64,000 nucleotides of DNA. Source: Candidatus Poribacteria bacterium. GTDB taxonomy: Bacteria; Poribacteria; WGA-4E; WGA-3G. This document shows positions 44,931-53,913 of this stretch, one piece after another. A program made the translations under genes and the position numbers. Position 1 is the first letter of the stretch. Each line of letters starts with the position of its first letter. Below the pieces are notes generated by a model. That model searched no databases. It worked only from the letters and a program-made list of their open reading frames with translations, and had not been told where the DNA came from. Location: positions 166,645-230,644 of the forward strand of contig JAPPIG010000082.1 in NCBI GenBank assembly GCA_028820635.1, given 5' to 3'.

Positions 44931-44952
44931 GATTAGTACAAAAATAAAAAAG

Positions 44953-44981
44953 TTGACATATACATTTAAATATGCTATAAT
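44953..44981 (+). promoter_or_regulatory. Consensus sigma-70 promoter upstream of the TonB gene
   Basis: Perfect TTGACA (44953-44958), a 17-bp spacer, perfect TATAAT (44976-44981): the best promoter match in the window. It is 207 bp before the TonB start, implying a leader of about 200 nt in which no known riboswitch was recognised. Confidence 0.75.
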
Positions 44982-45188
44982 TTATGCTTAATCAGATCTG
45001 TTGAAGGAAAAAATTAGTTTAATCGCTGGAAAATGGCATTGATATCTGTTATACTATGATGTGAAGATAGACATTTTAACGAAATCTTAATTAACGACTC
45101 TATCGATTTACAAACTATCTCATAAACTCCGGTAAGTGTGTTGAACGCGCGCTATCGACATCACGAGATAAATTCTGGGAGGAAAGAG

Positions 45189-46139
45189 ATGAGTAGAAGT
45201 TCCGATATTGTATACCAAATCCAACATCGTCGGGCAGAACGGAAAAAACCGAAGATTAATGCTCAATTGAAGAAAGTCAGTATTGATGAAAGTCAAAAAG
45301 GTGGTATAGTTGCCGCACAAGGGAGTAAACCGCCACCGATAACCGTGCAGAAAACAGGAGGGCGTAATTCAGTTGCTTTAACGTTTTCTGTAGGGCTACA
45401 CGTTGCCATCGCTTTGTTACTTGGGTTTCTATATATCAAAGACCAAATTGCAGCCGAAAGTCAACAACTTGCAGCTGCGTTCGTTCCTCAAGATCCGCCC
45501 CAAAGAGAACGCACCACAATTAAGACACGCCGTCGTCCGAAATTTGATGCTAAGCCACAACAAATAGAGGCACCGATTAAACGGACACCAGTGACGAATC
45601 CAAATATTCGACGGACACCAGGTGATTTTGAGCTTCCGACCACACCTGATACAGATTTAGGTCCCATAGGACCATCACTTGAAGGACCAAGAGTCAAAGC
45701 AATTCCGAAAGGTTTGAGAGGGCCTGTGCAACCCACACAACCCACAGTAAAACCTACATTTGAGAGACCTGCACAGCAAAACTCTTCGCTTGATGATCTG
45801 ACTGACACTACCAAATTAGATGGCGGACATACTTTAAAAGTCCCTGAAATTGATACGAAGAAACCAGGGTCTTCACCACCTAAGGCTAAATATGCACCGG
45901 AGCCAACTTATCCGAAAAATGCTAAACGTGCCAATAAGGAAGGAACCGTGACGTTAGAAGCAACTATCGGAAAAGATGGAGTTCCCAAAAATATTGTTGC
46001 GTTAACAAGCATTGGATTCGGTTTTGAAGAGGCAGCAATTGCAGCTTTGAAAAAGTGGAGATTTATTCCAGCTAAGGAAAAAGATAAAGATGTTGAAAAG
46101 AAGGTTAAATTAGATATAGTGTTTACGTTGGACGACTAA
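45189..46139 (+). CDS. tonB: TonB family energy transducer
   Basis: A 316-residue protein: cytoplasmic basic N-terminus, one membrane helix (about residues 61-82, SVALTFSVGLHVAIALLLGF with the His typical of TonB), a proline-rich periplasmic linker, and a C-terminal TonB domain (about 235-316: EPTYPKNAKRANKEGTVTLEA, GFGFEEAAIAALKKWRFIPA). It transmits proton-motive force to TonB-dependent receptors such as the four at 29-40 kb. ATG 45189, with GGAGG 7 bases upstream, is preferred to an upstream GTG. The exbB and exbD genes are not in the window. Confidence 0.9.
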   Translation: MSRSSDIVYQIQHRRAERKKPKINAQLKKVSIDESQKGGIVAAQGSKPPPITVQKTGGRNSVALTFSVGLHVAIALLLGFLYIKDQIAAESQQLAAAFVPQDPPQRERTTIKTRRRPKFDAKPQQIEAPIKRTPVTNPNIRRTPGDFELPTTPDTDLGPIGPSLEGPRVKAIPKGLRGPVQPTQPTVKPTFERPAQQNSSLDDLTDTTKLDGGHTLKVPEIDTKKPGSSPPKAKYAPEPTYPKNAKRANKEGTVTLEATIGKDGVPKNIVALTSIGFGFEEAAIAALKKWRFIPAKEKDKDVEKKVKLDIVFTLDD

Positions 46140-46225
46140 TGGTGGTTTGCACGGCTGGCAGTAGGGTTTCTATTGTGATCGCGGCAAATTGTCTGAAACT
46201 ACCACTATATTGGACTTTTCTTCAT

Positions 46226-47032
46226 CTAACGAATTTTTAGTAGTCCTTTAGCTGCAAAATTGCGAATTAAAGTGACTATAGATTGCCGCGCAGTTTCACT
46301 GAGTTGTTTTTGCTCAAATGTGAGTTGCGCGGTTTCTGATTCCAAAGTTTCTGCTTGTGTAGTTGACATGTTTTCAGAGAATCTATCCTGAATTGCAGGT
46401 GAGGCTTCGTTCAGGGCAAGTGCTAAGGTGTTTGGCTCTAAAACTTGCAGAAGCGTAATAATTGCTTCATCAGACACCTCAGCAAGGTCCTCAAATGTAA
46501 ATAAGTGATCAGCAACGGTGTTAGTTAATTCAGGTTGACTTTTTTGCAGTGCCTCCATAAGCTGGTTCTGTTTTTCAAAATCAACTTGGGCAAGGAATTT
46601 CGCGACGTTTTTTGCTCCGTTACCAAAAAATAGTGTGCTTTTTAGTATACCGTGTATTTCGCCGACGAGATCATCCCAAATCTGTTCTGCCCGTGAGGTG
46701 TCAATCATCTCAGTTATCGCTAAATGTTCAGCAATGCGAACCTGTCTCTGAATTGGGAATGCTGCGAAAACTTCTTGGGCAAAAGCGGTAAGTGTTCCTT
46801 CTGACTGCTCTTTAGATGTCCCTTCTTCCCCAGTACGAGCGAGTGTTTTCCGAATCTCATCAGAACTCTCTGATGGGACTTTACTGGTTGCAACATCTAA
46901 CAACAATAAGAATACAGCGATGTCCGCATCGTCTACCTGCTCAAATGCTTGCATAATTACAGGCAACGGTGTTTTCTCAAATAAATCTGTTAGTTCTTGA
47001 AGTGAATCTTCATTTAAGAATGCCGCGGACAC
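46226..47032 (-). CDS. FliG-like protein outside any flagellar locus
   Basis: A 268-residue protein that matches the middle and C-terminal parts of flagellar motor switch FliG: FFGNGAKNVAKFLAQVDFEKQNQLMEAL, then PELTNTVADHLFTFEDLAEVSDEAIITLLQVLEPNTLALALNEASPAIQDRFSENMS. The LFTFEDL motif is the clearest hallmark. It is shorter than FliG (around 335), and no flagellar gene is present in the window. GTG 47032 has AAAGGAG 7 bases upstream and lies inside the 3' end of purM, so translation is coupled. It may have been co-opted for a non-motility role; that is inference. Confidence 0.75.
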   Translation of the reverse strand: MSAAFLNEDSLQELTDLFEKTPLPVIMQAFEQVDDADIAVFLLLLDVATSKVPSESSDEIRKTLARTGEEGTSKEQSEGTLTAFAQEVFAAFPIQRQVRIAEHLAITEMIDTSRAEQIWDDLVGEIHGILKSTLFFGNGAKNVAKFLAQVDFEKQNQLMEALQKSQPELTNTVADHLFTFEDLAEVSDEAIITLLQVLEPNTLALALNEASPAIQDRFSENMSTTQAETLESETAQLTFEQKQLSETARQSIVTLIRNFAAKGLLKIR

Positions 47033-48060
47033 AACTCAACTCCTTTCTCTCCCGAAACTATATCTCCCAGTAGGAACGCCGACTCATCCGATTCGCTTAA
47101 CGACTCCAAAGTTGTCGCAACGGAATCAGAGGAGACTACTAAAACTATTCCAACCCCCATATTGAAAACTCGATACATTTCTACTTCTTCTACACTCCCT
47201 TTTTGCTGGAGTAAATTGAAAATGGGTGGAACTTCCCAACTTTGCTTCTGGATTACTGCTCTGCACCCTTCAGGTAGAATTCGCTCGACATTTCCGGGCA
47301 ATCCCCCTCCTGTAATATGCGCAATTCCTTTGACTTCACACACCTCACGGAGTTTCAAGATAGATTTGACATAACTTTTGTGTGGTTTCAACAGTTCGTC
47401 TCCTACTGTTGATGAAAGTTCTGGCAGATAATTATCTACGTCGTAGTTACAACGGTCAAATAAAATGCGTCGTGCAAGCGAATACCCGTTTGTATGTAAT
47501 CCAGTTGAGGTTAAACCGATTAACTTATCTCCAGGTGCAATTCTTTCTCCTGTAATCAGTGCATCTCTTTCTACAGCCCCTACGATTGTTCCTACCAAGT
47601 CGTATTCTCCTGGCGCATAAAAACCAGGAAGTTCTGCTGTCTCTCCACCGATTAACGCACAACCAATTTCTCTACAGCCCGAAGCAAGTCCTGTAATAAT
47701 CTGTTCAAAAACCAGCGGTTCCAGTTTTCCGATGCCGATATAATCCAAAAAGAAAAGTGGCTCGGCACCCTGTACAACTATATCATTGCCGCAATGTGCA
47801 ACAATATCATACCCTACGGTATCGTGTTTGTCAGCTTGGAAGGCAACCTTCAACTTTGTGCCGACACTATCCGTGCTTGAAACAAGAACAGGTTGCGTAT
47901 AAGTTCCGAGTGCGAATAAGCCACCGAAACTACCTACGTTGCTGAGAACTTCGGATCGATACGTGGTTTCCATGATTCCCCGTATACGCTGCATAGCCTT
48001 GGATTCTGCTTCAAATGAGACACCAGCATCGGCATAGGTCAACGGTTTTTTATCTGTCAT
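47014..48060 (-). CDS. purM: Phosphoribosylformylglycinamidine cyclo-ligase PurM
   Basis: Fifth step of purine synthesis: ATP-dependent ring closure of FGAM to AIR. The 348-residue product has the family landmarks TYADAGVSFEAES, STDSVGTKLKVAF, HCGNDIVVQGAEPLFFLDYIG, GCALIGGETAELPGFY, SLARRILFD and HITGGGLPGNVERILP. ATG 48060 is chosen over GTG 48069, since it gives the usual short N-terminus. It is co-directional with purF and the small membrane protein gene and overlaps the FliG-like gene by 19 bp. Confidence 0.96.
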   Translation of the reverse strand: MTDKKPLTYADAGVSFEAESKAMQRIRGIMETTYRSEVLSNVGSFGGLFALGTYTQPVLVSSTDSVGTKLKVAFQADKHDTVGYDIVAHCGNDIVVQGAEPLFFLDYIGIGKLEPLVFEQIITGLASGCREIGCALIGGETAELPGFYAPGEYDLVGTIVGAVERDALITGERIAPGDKLIGLTSTGLHTNGYSLARRILFDRCNYDVDNYLPELSSTVGDELLKPHKSYVKSILKLREVCEVKGIAHITGGGLPGNVERILPEGCRAVIQKQSWEVPPIFNLLQQKGSVEEVEMYRVFNMGVGIVLVVSSDSVATTLESLSESDESAFLLGDIVSGEKGVELCPRHS

Positions 48061-48077
48061 CCTATTCACCTTATTTT

Positions 48078-48488
48078 CTAAGTTTTGGGACCAAGGAGTT
48101 TGGTATTTGCATCTTGTGTTTTGGATTTCTCTGATTGTGCCCTATGGCGCTGGATTAACCCTTTCAAAAGACTAACGACTAAAAAGAAAACAGTTATGAT
48201 GATGGCACCAAGGATTCCATAATACTGTGCATCTTCTTCTGGCATATCAGGTCTCACATTTTGAATTACAATAGGGAGCAGCCAATGCAAAATCATACCG
48301 AGAATAGAATATATTAAGACTATTTTTAACGTAGACGTACCTTGCGCCGTCCCGAGCGAACCTCGCAACATTTCACTCATTCCACTTCTTGCCCTTGTAG
48401 TGTTGTGGCGACCTTGCAAAGTTCTTCTCGGAGAATTCTTTTTCTTATTTTGGTTTGGTGGCACGTATGGTGGGGGAATTAATACCAT
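48078..48488 (-). CDS. Small hypothetical membrane protein between purF and purM
   Basis: A 136-residue protein with a basic, proline-rich N-terminus (VLIPPPYVPPNQNKKK) and two membrane helices (IVLIYSILGMILHWLLPIVI and GILGAIIITVFFLVVSLLKGL) separated by a short acidic loop. The start ATG 48488 has AAGGAAA upstream; a GTG six codons earlier overlaps that box. I do not recognise a family. It is embedded in the purine operon, but a purine role is not implied. Confidence 0.65.
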   Translation of the reverse strand: MVLIPPPYVPPNQNKKKNSPRRTLQGRHNTTRARSGMSEMLRGSLGTAQGTSTLKIVLIYSILGMILHWLLPIVIQNVRPDMPEEDAQYYGILGAIIITVFFLVVSLLKGLIQRHRAQSEKSKTQDANTKLLGPKT

Positions 48489-48595
48489 AGTATTTTCCTT
48501 ATTCACAGTGAAAGCGGTTTTGTGTCTTATATTTGTTAATTTTCTCTAAGACTTTTATTTCTTATTCTTTATTTCTACAGGTAAATTGATAAATG

Positions 48596-49999
48596 TTAAT
48601 CTATAATTAATGGTAATTGGCGAGGTATACCTTCATTTGTTACAGAATAATTCCCATCAAAACATGCAGTACAAAAATTGTCACGTTCTTTCACTCCCTT
48701 TAACATCCCCTCAATACTGACATATCCCAAGCTATCAGCGCGAATATATTTACGAATCTCTTCAGTAGTGTGTTTACTTGCTATCAGTTCTGATCGGGTA
48801 GGTGTATCAACCCCGTAAAAACAAGGATATTTATTGGGCGGTGATGCTATACGGACATGAACAGCCGTTGCTCCACCTTGACGGACTATTTTGACGAGTT
48901 TTCGGCTGTTTGTTCCACGCATGATTGAATCATCAACCACCACAACCCGTTTTCCATTAAGGACTTCACGAATTGGGTTCAACTTCACCTTCACCATGAG
49001 TTCTCTAATATCCTGCGTAGGATTCATAAAGGATCTACCGACATAGGTATTTCTTGACAATCCGAGATCAAAGGTAATGCCAGATTCTTCTGCGTAGCCA
49101 AGGGCAGCTATTGTTGCTGAGTCAGGAACAGGAATCACGACATCCGCTTTGACAGGGTGCTCGCGCGCAAGTTGTCTGCCGAACTCACGGCGTGTGCTGT
49201 TCACACCTTGTCCAAACATCATGCTGTCTGGCCGCGCAAGATAGATATATTCAAAGATGCATTGAGATAATTTGGGTTGTTGTGGCGAAAAACGGAAAGA
49301 TTCCACCCCGAGATGTTTGGAACGCATCGTGACCAATTCACCAGGCTCAACCTCACGTATTGGCTCTGCTTCAATTACGTCAAGGGCACATGTCTCAGAG
49401 GCTAATACATAAGCCTCTCCAAGTTTTCCGATCCACAAGGGACGAAACCCGTGTGGATCACGCGCACCCATCAGCGTTGTCTTGTCAAGCACAACGAACG
49501 AATAAGCACCCTCAACTGCACGAAACGCATCAAAAATCCTATCTTCCAAACTGTCTTGTCGGGAATGTGCTATCAGATGAAAGACTACCTCTGTATCCAA
49601 ACTTGTGCTGAAAATTGAGCCTATATTCTCAAGATGGTTCCGAATCTGAGATGCATTGATTAAGTTACCGTTATGCCCCAGAGCAAGTTTTCCTTGCTTA
49701 TAATTACGTACCAAAGGTTGCGCATTTTCAAGCGTGCTTTCACCTGCTGTTGAATATCGGTTATGTCCAATCGCAATATGCCCAGTTAGCTTCGCTAAAA
49801 CATCGCTGTTAAACACAGCATCAACAAGCCCCATTCCGTGGTGAGACAAAATGTTTTCACCATCAGATGCGACAATTCCGCTGCTCTCCTGTCCTCGATG
49901 CTGAAGCGCGCGTAACCCTAAATAGGTTAATTCTACCGCTTTTGGGTGTCCAAAAACACCAAATACGCCGCATTCATCCTTCGGCTTATCATACTGCAT
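48596..49999 (-). CDS. purF: Amidophosphoribosyltransferase PurF
   Basis: First committed step of purine synthesis: transfers glutamine nitrogen to PRPP. The 467-residue product has a short propeptide MQYDKPKDE ending before the nucleophile Cys10 (CGVFGVFGHP), the Ntn-hydrolase domain with QHRGQESSGI and GHNGNLINA, and the phosphoribosyltransferase domain with VVVVDDSIMRGTNSRK. The late cysteines (CF near 48650) are compatible with the Fe-S type. Start 49999 is set by the propeptide length. Confidence 0.96.
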   Translation of the reverse strand: MQYDKPKDECGVFGVFGHPKAVELTYLGLRALQHRGQESSGIVASDGENILSHHGMGLVDAVFNSDVLAKLTGHIAIGHNRYSTAGESTLENAQPLVRNYKQGKLALGHNGNLINASQIRNHLENIGSIFSTSLDTEVVFHLIAHSRQDSLEDRIFDAFRAVEGAYSFVVLDKTTLMGARDPHGFRPLWIGKLGEAYVLASETCALDVIEAEPIREVEPGELVTMRSKHLGVESFRFSPQQPKLSQCIFEYIYLARPDSMMFGQGVNSTRREFGRQLAREHPVKADVVIPVPDSATIAALGYAEESGITFDLGLSRNTYVGRSFMNPTQDIRELMVKVKLNPIREVLNGKRVVVVDDSIMRGTNSRKLVKIVRQGGATAVHVRIASPPNKYPCFYGVDTPTRSELIASKHTTEEIRKYIRADSLGYVSIEGMLKGVKERDNFCTACFDGNYSVTNEGIPRQLPLIID

Positions 50000-50122
50000 T
50001 GTCAGGCATACCTCCGCTACGCGAGCGAATCCGTACAGCACATGGATCAGACCTCATTCAAAAACACAATCTTCTTGGTAACTAAAAACAGAATACCATC
50101 AGAAACGGATATGTGTAATTAT

Positions 50123-50668
50123 TTACGTTTCTTGGACGTTCACGTCTGCATTTTCTATTTTCGATAGTCGATACCCTAAAATTGCACCAATCGGTATCGC
50201 TATGACATATAAAATTTCAACTGGAAATTGGAGCGTTAACCAAGCTCGAATCGGTAAGGATAAAAGGAAAGCAAGCGTTTTAAAAACTGGGAGAATCAAT
50301 ACAAGAATAACATTCTGCGTTCCAAAAATTTCCCATGGAATATTCTGCAGTGCAAGTAGAAATACAATTGCAGGCGCACCCAAAAAAGCACCTGAGCACA
50401 CCGGTTTGAAGGGAATATCAACTCCGAATTTTCGACTAACAAATCTGATTCCTTCACTCACCCCCACTACAATTACACCGTAAGTGCCTCCTACGGATAT
50501 TAACAAGAACAATCCTACCCAAAATCCATGCATAATTCGTTCATCAATAAGTGTTTGCCACAAAAACGCTTTGAAAAATAGTAGATATATTAAACTGCCA
50601 GCAACCGTTATCACTCCTCCGATAGCGATTTGGCTTAACGTTAGTAGGATGCAATTCTTTCTCGACAT
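50123..50668 (-). CDS. Hypothetical multi-pass membrane protein
   Basis: A 181-residue protein with about five hydrophobic segments (LSQIAIGGVITVAGSLIYLL, GFWVGLFLLISVGGTYGVIV, FLGAPAIVFLLAL, VILVLILPVFKTLAFLLSL and ILYVIAIPIGAILGYRL). No family is recognised. AAGGAGATGAA precedes the ATG. It is co-directional with purF, 123 bp upstream of it. Confidence 0.6.
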   Translation of the reverse strand: MSRKNCILLTLSQIAIGGVITVAGSLIYLLFFKAFLWQTLIDERIMHGFWVGLFLLISVGGTYGVIVVGVSEGIRFVSRKFGVDIPFKPVCSGAFLGAPAIVFLLALQNIPWEIFGTQNVILVLILPVFKTLAFLLSLPIRAWLTLQFPVEILYVIAIPIGAILGYRLSKIENADVNVQET

Positions 50669-50749
50669 TTCATCTCCTTATCCATAAATTCTTATGTTTT
50701 AAGTATATCATAGTGTCATAAATATGTCAAGATTTTCGGAAGGTGCAAC

Positions 50750-50900
50750 AAAGCCATTCAATTGTAGAGTTTTCTCATTTAATTATATTGTAGGAGGGAA
50801 CTCCGATTCCCGACTATCATTGTGTTTTGTCGCGATTCGGAGATCGCTCCTACAAGAAATCTATGTAGCATGTGCGATTATTGGAGAATTGAATGGCTTT
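50750..50900. mobile_element. Nested palindromic element with 14-bp perfect outer inverted repeats
   Basis: AAAGCCATTCAATT (50750-50763) and AATTGAATGGCTTT (50887-50900) bracket a 68-bp inner element with TTGTAGGAG/CTCCTACAA ends (50788-50855). The outer arm resembles the arms of the 27991-28191 element (GCATTCAATTG). The remainder of the 50669-51120 gap is AT-rich; a TATAAT lies near 51043 but no good -35 is seen. Confidence 0.7.
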
Positions 50901-51120
50901 GGAGATGTAACGTGTATATCTTGTTCTTAAGTTTTAAGTAAATATTTCATTTTTTCTTGAAGAAAAATGTCTGATTTACAACAAAAATCCTGGAGTAGCA
51001 AATCTAAATTTACCTTGCATTGATGCGAATTTAATGATAGTATAATAATCATGTCAACGCCTTGTATGTGATTAGCGTTACACTTGGATATAAATTAGAT
51101 TTCACGACAGGAGACTAAAA

Positions 51121-51927
51121 ATGTTGACAAAAATAAATGTACTCATAGCACACTTTTTGTGCATACTCCTTGTGGCAACGCTAACCGGATGTTATATTGA
51201 TGCAGACGATGATAACGACAATATTGACCGTGAACCGCCTGCAATCCCGCGAGGTGTTAGAACTATTACAGGTGATGAATACGTACGCATTGAGTGGTAC
51301 CCAAACGCTGAATTTGATTTAGAGGGATACACTGTATGGCGTAGTGAAAATAACAATGACTTTGAGGCAATTTCTGATCTGCCTCCTGGCACCTCACATT
51401 ATACAGATAGAGATGTGCGGAACGGCAGAACCTATTACTATGCTGTTTCTGCTTACGATATAACAGGTAATGAAAGTGAACTTAGCCCTGAAAATGCTTG
51501 GGATACACCACGACCAGAAGGTAGAAACGTTACATTAGATGATTTTCAACTTGCACCTGATCGCAGCGGTTTTGATTTCTCACATCCCCGAAAGGGAAGT
51601 ATCGCATGGGATGACAGAACGACAGATGTCTATTTCGGGTTAGATACAGAGGTAAATATTACCTACCTCTATTCAGACAACGAAACTGCGATGCAAGATT
51701 TGGGTTATCAAGAAGATTTTGATGGTGTTGATGTTGTGCCAGAATACGGTTATACAACGTTATTTGTGGAAATCATTGAAGGGCATATTTATGCGATTTA
51801 TACCCCTGATGGGAACTTCGCTAAAATTCATGTTCGCAAACTGTTTGATGACGCGGTTGTCTTTGATTGGGCATACCAAACTGATCCAGAGAATATACAA
51901 TTAGCACCTGCATTGCCTGTTAAGTAA
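51121..51927 (+). CDS. Lipoprotein with fibronectin type III domain
   Basis: A 268-residue protein with a lipoprotein signal (LLVATLTGC, lipobox Cys22 or 23) followed by an acidic spacer DADDDNDN and one FN3 domain (about residues 38-130: EPPAIPRGVRTITGDEYVRIEWYPN... DLEGYTVWRSENNN ... RTYYYAVSAYDITGNESELS). The C-terminal part is beta-rich and unassigned. It is probably attached to the outer membrane. The acid-rich stretch after the Cys could affect sorting. It is the first of three envelope-related genes on this strand. Confidence 0.85.
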   Translation: MLTKINVLIAHFLCILLVATLTGCYIDADDDNDNIDREPPAIPRGVRTITGDEYVRIEWYPNAEFDLEGYTVWRSENNNDFEAISDLPPGTSHYTDRDVRNGRTYYYAVSAYDITGNESELSPENAWDTPRPEGRNVTLDDFQLAPDRSGFDFSHPRKGSIAWDDRTTDVYFGLDTEVNITYLYSDNETAMQDLGYQEDFDGVDVVPEYGYTTLFVEIIEGHIYAIYTPDGNFAKIHVRKLFDDAVVFDWAYQTDPENIQLAPALPVK

Positions 51928-51979
51928 AAATAGTGTCTAATTTTGGATCTTTTGAAAATACCATAAAAATAAATTTAAA

Positions 51980-52024
51980 CACCTTGATTGACGCGTTTTG
52001 CTTGTAAACGTGCCAATCAAGGTG
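51980..52024 (+). terminator. Hairpin terminator after the FN3 lipoprotein gene
   Basis: CACCTTGATTG (51980-51990) pairs perfectly with CAATCAAGGTG (52014-52024), with a partly paired inner ACGCGTTT/AAACGTG segment; CTGTTTTTAAATC follows within 12 bases. The inner part resembles the GGCGCGTTTTG repeat, so it may be a repeat recruited as a terminator. Confidence 0.6.
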
Positions 52025-52090
52025 GATTGCTGTTTTTAAATCTATTATAGACTTCGGAATACTATCAGCGCGTAACTGAAAGGAGTGATT

Positions 52091-52696
52091 TTGAAAAAAT
52101 ATATAACTCTGTTATTTTTTGCTTTTTTTATCACATTTTATACCCAAATAGAGGTATTGGCAGATGAACAACTGCCTCCTGAAAAGAAGCAGATTTCGAA
52201 ACTGTGGGAATCACGCGCGAAACAAGATGCCGATACTGAACCGATCTACCCACTATTCCGTTCTCATGGCGACCAATATTATCCTGCGCGAAGTCCGCGA
52301 AAAGCAACGTTGTTATCAGCGACTATGCCCGGTTTAGGGCAGGCTTACGCCGAAAGTTACCTCAAAGCCACACTTTTTCTTACGGCAGAGATAGGTGTCT
52401 TTTCTCTTGCAAGTTATAATATTGCGCGTGCTTTACATTATAGAAACCATGACACATTTGGTACAGGATTCTATGATGAGAGGACAACCAATTTCTTAAC
52501 CAAGGACCAGGTCAGATCAAGGATGACAGATCATAGCATCCGTGGGTCTATTTTCCTGATTGTGGGCATCGGATTGCACGCCTGGAATATCCTTGATGCA
52601 TCAAAAACAGCTGAAGATTATAATAATCGAAGAATTTCCGTGCAAATGCAACAAACTAAGCAGGGAAACGCTCTTATTTTTACTCATAGGTTTTAG
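52091..52696 (+). CDS. DUF5683 family protein with signal peptide
   Basis: A 201-residue protein. The signal peptide is KKYITLLFFAFFITFYTQIEVLA; then SPRKATLLSATMPGLGQAYAESYLKATLFL, the PG-x-GQ-x-Y core of DUF5683, and two further hydrophobic segments. It is probably an envelope protein of unknown function. The start is TTG 52091, with AGGAG at 52081-52085; the in-frame GTG at 52085 overlaps that box. Confidence 0.75.
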   Translation: MKKYITLLFFAFFITFYTQIEVLADEQLPPEKKQISKLWESRAKQDADTEPIYPLFRSHGDQYYPARSPRKATLLSATMPGLGQAYAESYLKATLFLTAEIGVFSLASYNIARALHYRNHDTFGTGFYDERTTNFLTKDQVRSRMTDHSIRGSIFLIVGIGLHAWNILDASKTAEDYNNRRISVQMQQTKQGNALIFTHRF

Positions 52697-52840
52697 TTTG
52701 TCTGCGATCAATGTTGTGTTGTTGAGAAAATCAATGATGTCTTATATCTTGGCTGGCACCTATTTTTCTGTTGGGACACCTCGCAAATGAAAATCAGTTC
52801 TTGATGTATAAGAGATGGATATATCTCTGGAGTTGTTAAT

Positions 52841-53674
52841 GTGAATCATGCGAAGTGCTTATTAATCATTTTTTTAGTGATAGGGATAAGTCTACCGATA
52901 TCCGATATACTTTCTGAAGATGCAAAAACAACAAGTGGCAATGCGAACAACAAGAAAAATGGGGAAATCCCACTTGTAGATGTTCAAGACGTTTCTCAAA
53001 ATCCGCTGAGGGTCGGTGAAAGATTAACATACAATATCAAGGTATCATGGGTTCCAGTTTCTGCCGGAAAACGAGTTGACCATATTGAGAAAAAAATGTC
53101 GTTTAACAGGAAAAGCGTATATCACATTACCTCTCAAGTAAAAACAAGTGCTGTCGCCTCCAGAATACACCGTTTTCAGAATCGTCAGTCTACTTTTTTG
53201 AACACCGTAGGGTACTTTCCACTTAGTTTCAGAAACCAACTTCAGGATAAAAAATATAGAGCTCGCGTTGAGATCAATTTTCAAGACAGAGAAACGGAAT
53301 ATAAAAAAATCTCGCAGAATAATCCAAAAGCTCCTGAAAAACATGAAAAAAAAATAATAGAGACCCCATTCGGCACACAAGATGAACTTTCTATGATCTA
53401 CTTTCTTCGGTGTAAAAAATTGGTGCCAGGCGAAACTTACTTCTTCCCGCTAATTAGCAAAGCGAAGGTCGCAAAAGTGAGCATTAGTGTAAGACAGGGC
53501 GAGGTGTTAAAGGTCAAGGGTTTGGGTCGTGTCAAAACACTCGTGGTGCGCACCTCACACGGTTATCAACTCTGGTTGACCGACGACCCGCGTCATATCC
53601 CTGTCAAAATTGAGGCAGAAGCAAAAATTGGTAAAATGAAAGCAAACCTTGAAAAAATTGAATTTATAAGATAA
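52841..53674 (+). CDS. DUF3108 domain periplasmic protein
   Basis: A 277-residue protein with a signal-like N-terminus (CLLIIFLVIGISLPISDIL) and a DUF3108 domain: NPLRVGERLTYNIKVSWVPVSAGKRVDHIE, LSMIYFLRCKKLVPGETYFFPLI, then VKIEAEAKIGKMKANLEKIEF. DUF3108 proteins are predicted beta-rich periplasmic proteins without an assigned function. Starts at GTG with GGAGTTG upstream. It is followed by a 239-bp gap with a palindromic repeat pair. Confidence 0.8.
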   Translation: MNHAKCLLIIFLVIGISLPISDILSEDAKTTSGNANNKKNGEIPLVDVQDVSQNPLRVGERLTYNIKVSWVPVSAGKRVDHIEKKMSFNRKSVYHITSQVKTSAVASRIHRFQNRQSTFLNTVGYFPLSFRNQLQDKKYRARVEINFQDRETEYKKISQNNPKAPEKHEKKIIETPFGTQDELSMIYFLRCKKLVPGETYFFPLISKAKVAKVSISVRQGEVLKVKGLGRVKTLVVRTSHGYQLWLTDDPRHIPVKIEAEAKIGKMKANLEKIEFIR

Positions 53675-53790
53675 ACAGTTCGGTTATTAGATGTGAAAAG
53701 ACATCGTTTTTTACTTAAGTTGCTACCTAACAAGATTTTAGACAAACAAACACCGTTTTTTATAGAAAATAATTCATATTTTGCAAGATT

Positions 53791-53852
53791 TCGTAGCGCA
53801 AACTGTCAGTTTGCGTACTAAGATGCACAATCTAACAGATTGTGCTACATAA
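53791..53852. repeat. Paired hairpins GCAAACTGTCAGTTTGC and GCACAATCTAACAGATTGTGC
   Basis: Two adjacent hairpins flanked by GTAGC and GCTAC form a composite palindrome in the gap before mfd. Each arm pair is perfect. The class looks like the other intergenic palindromes of the window. Confidence 0.7.
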
Positions 53853-53913
53853 GTGGCAACTTGGATATTTTTTATAAAAAATAATCCAGTTACCGAACAA
53901 CAAGGAACAGTTC

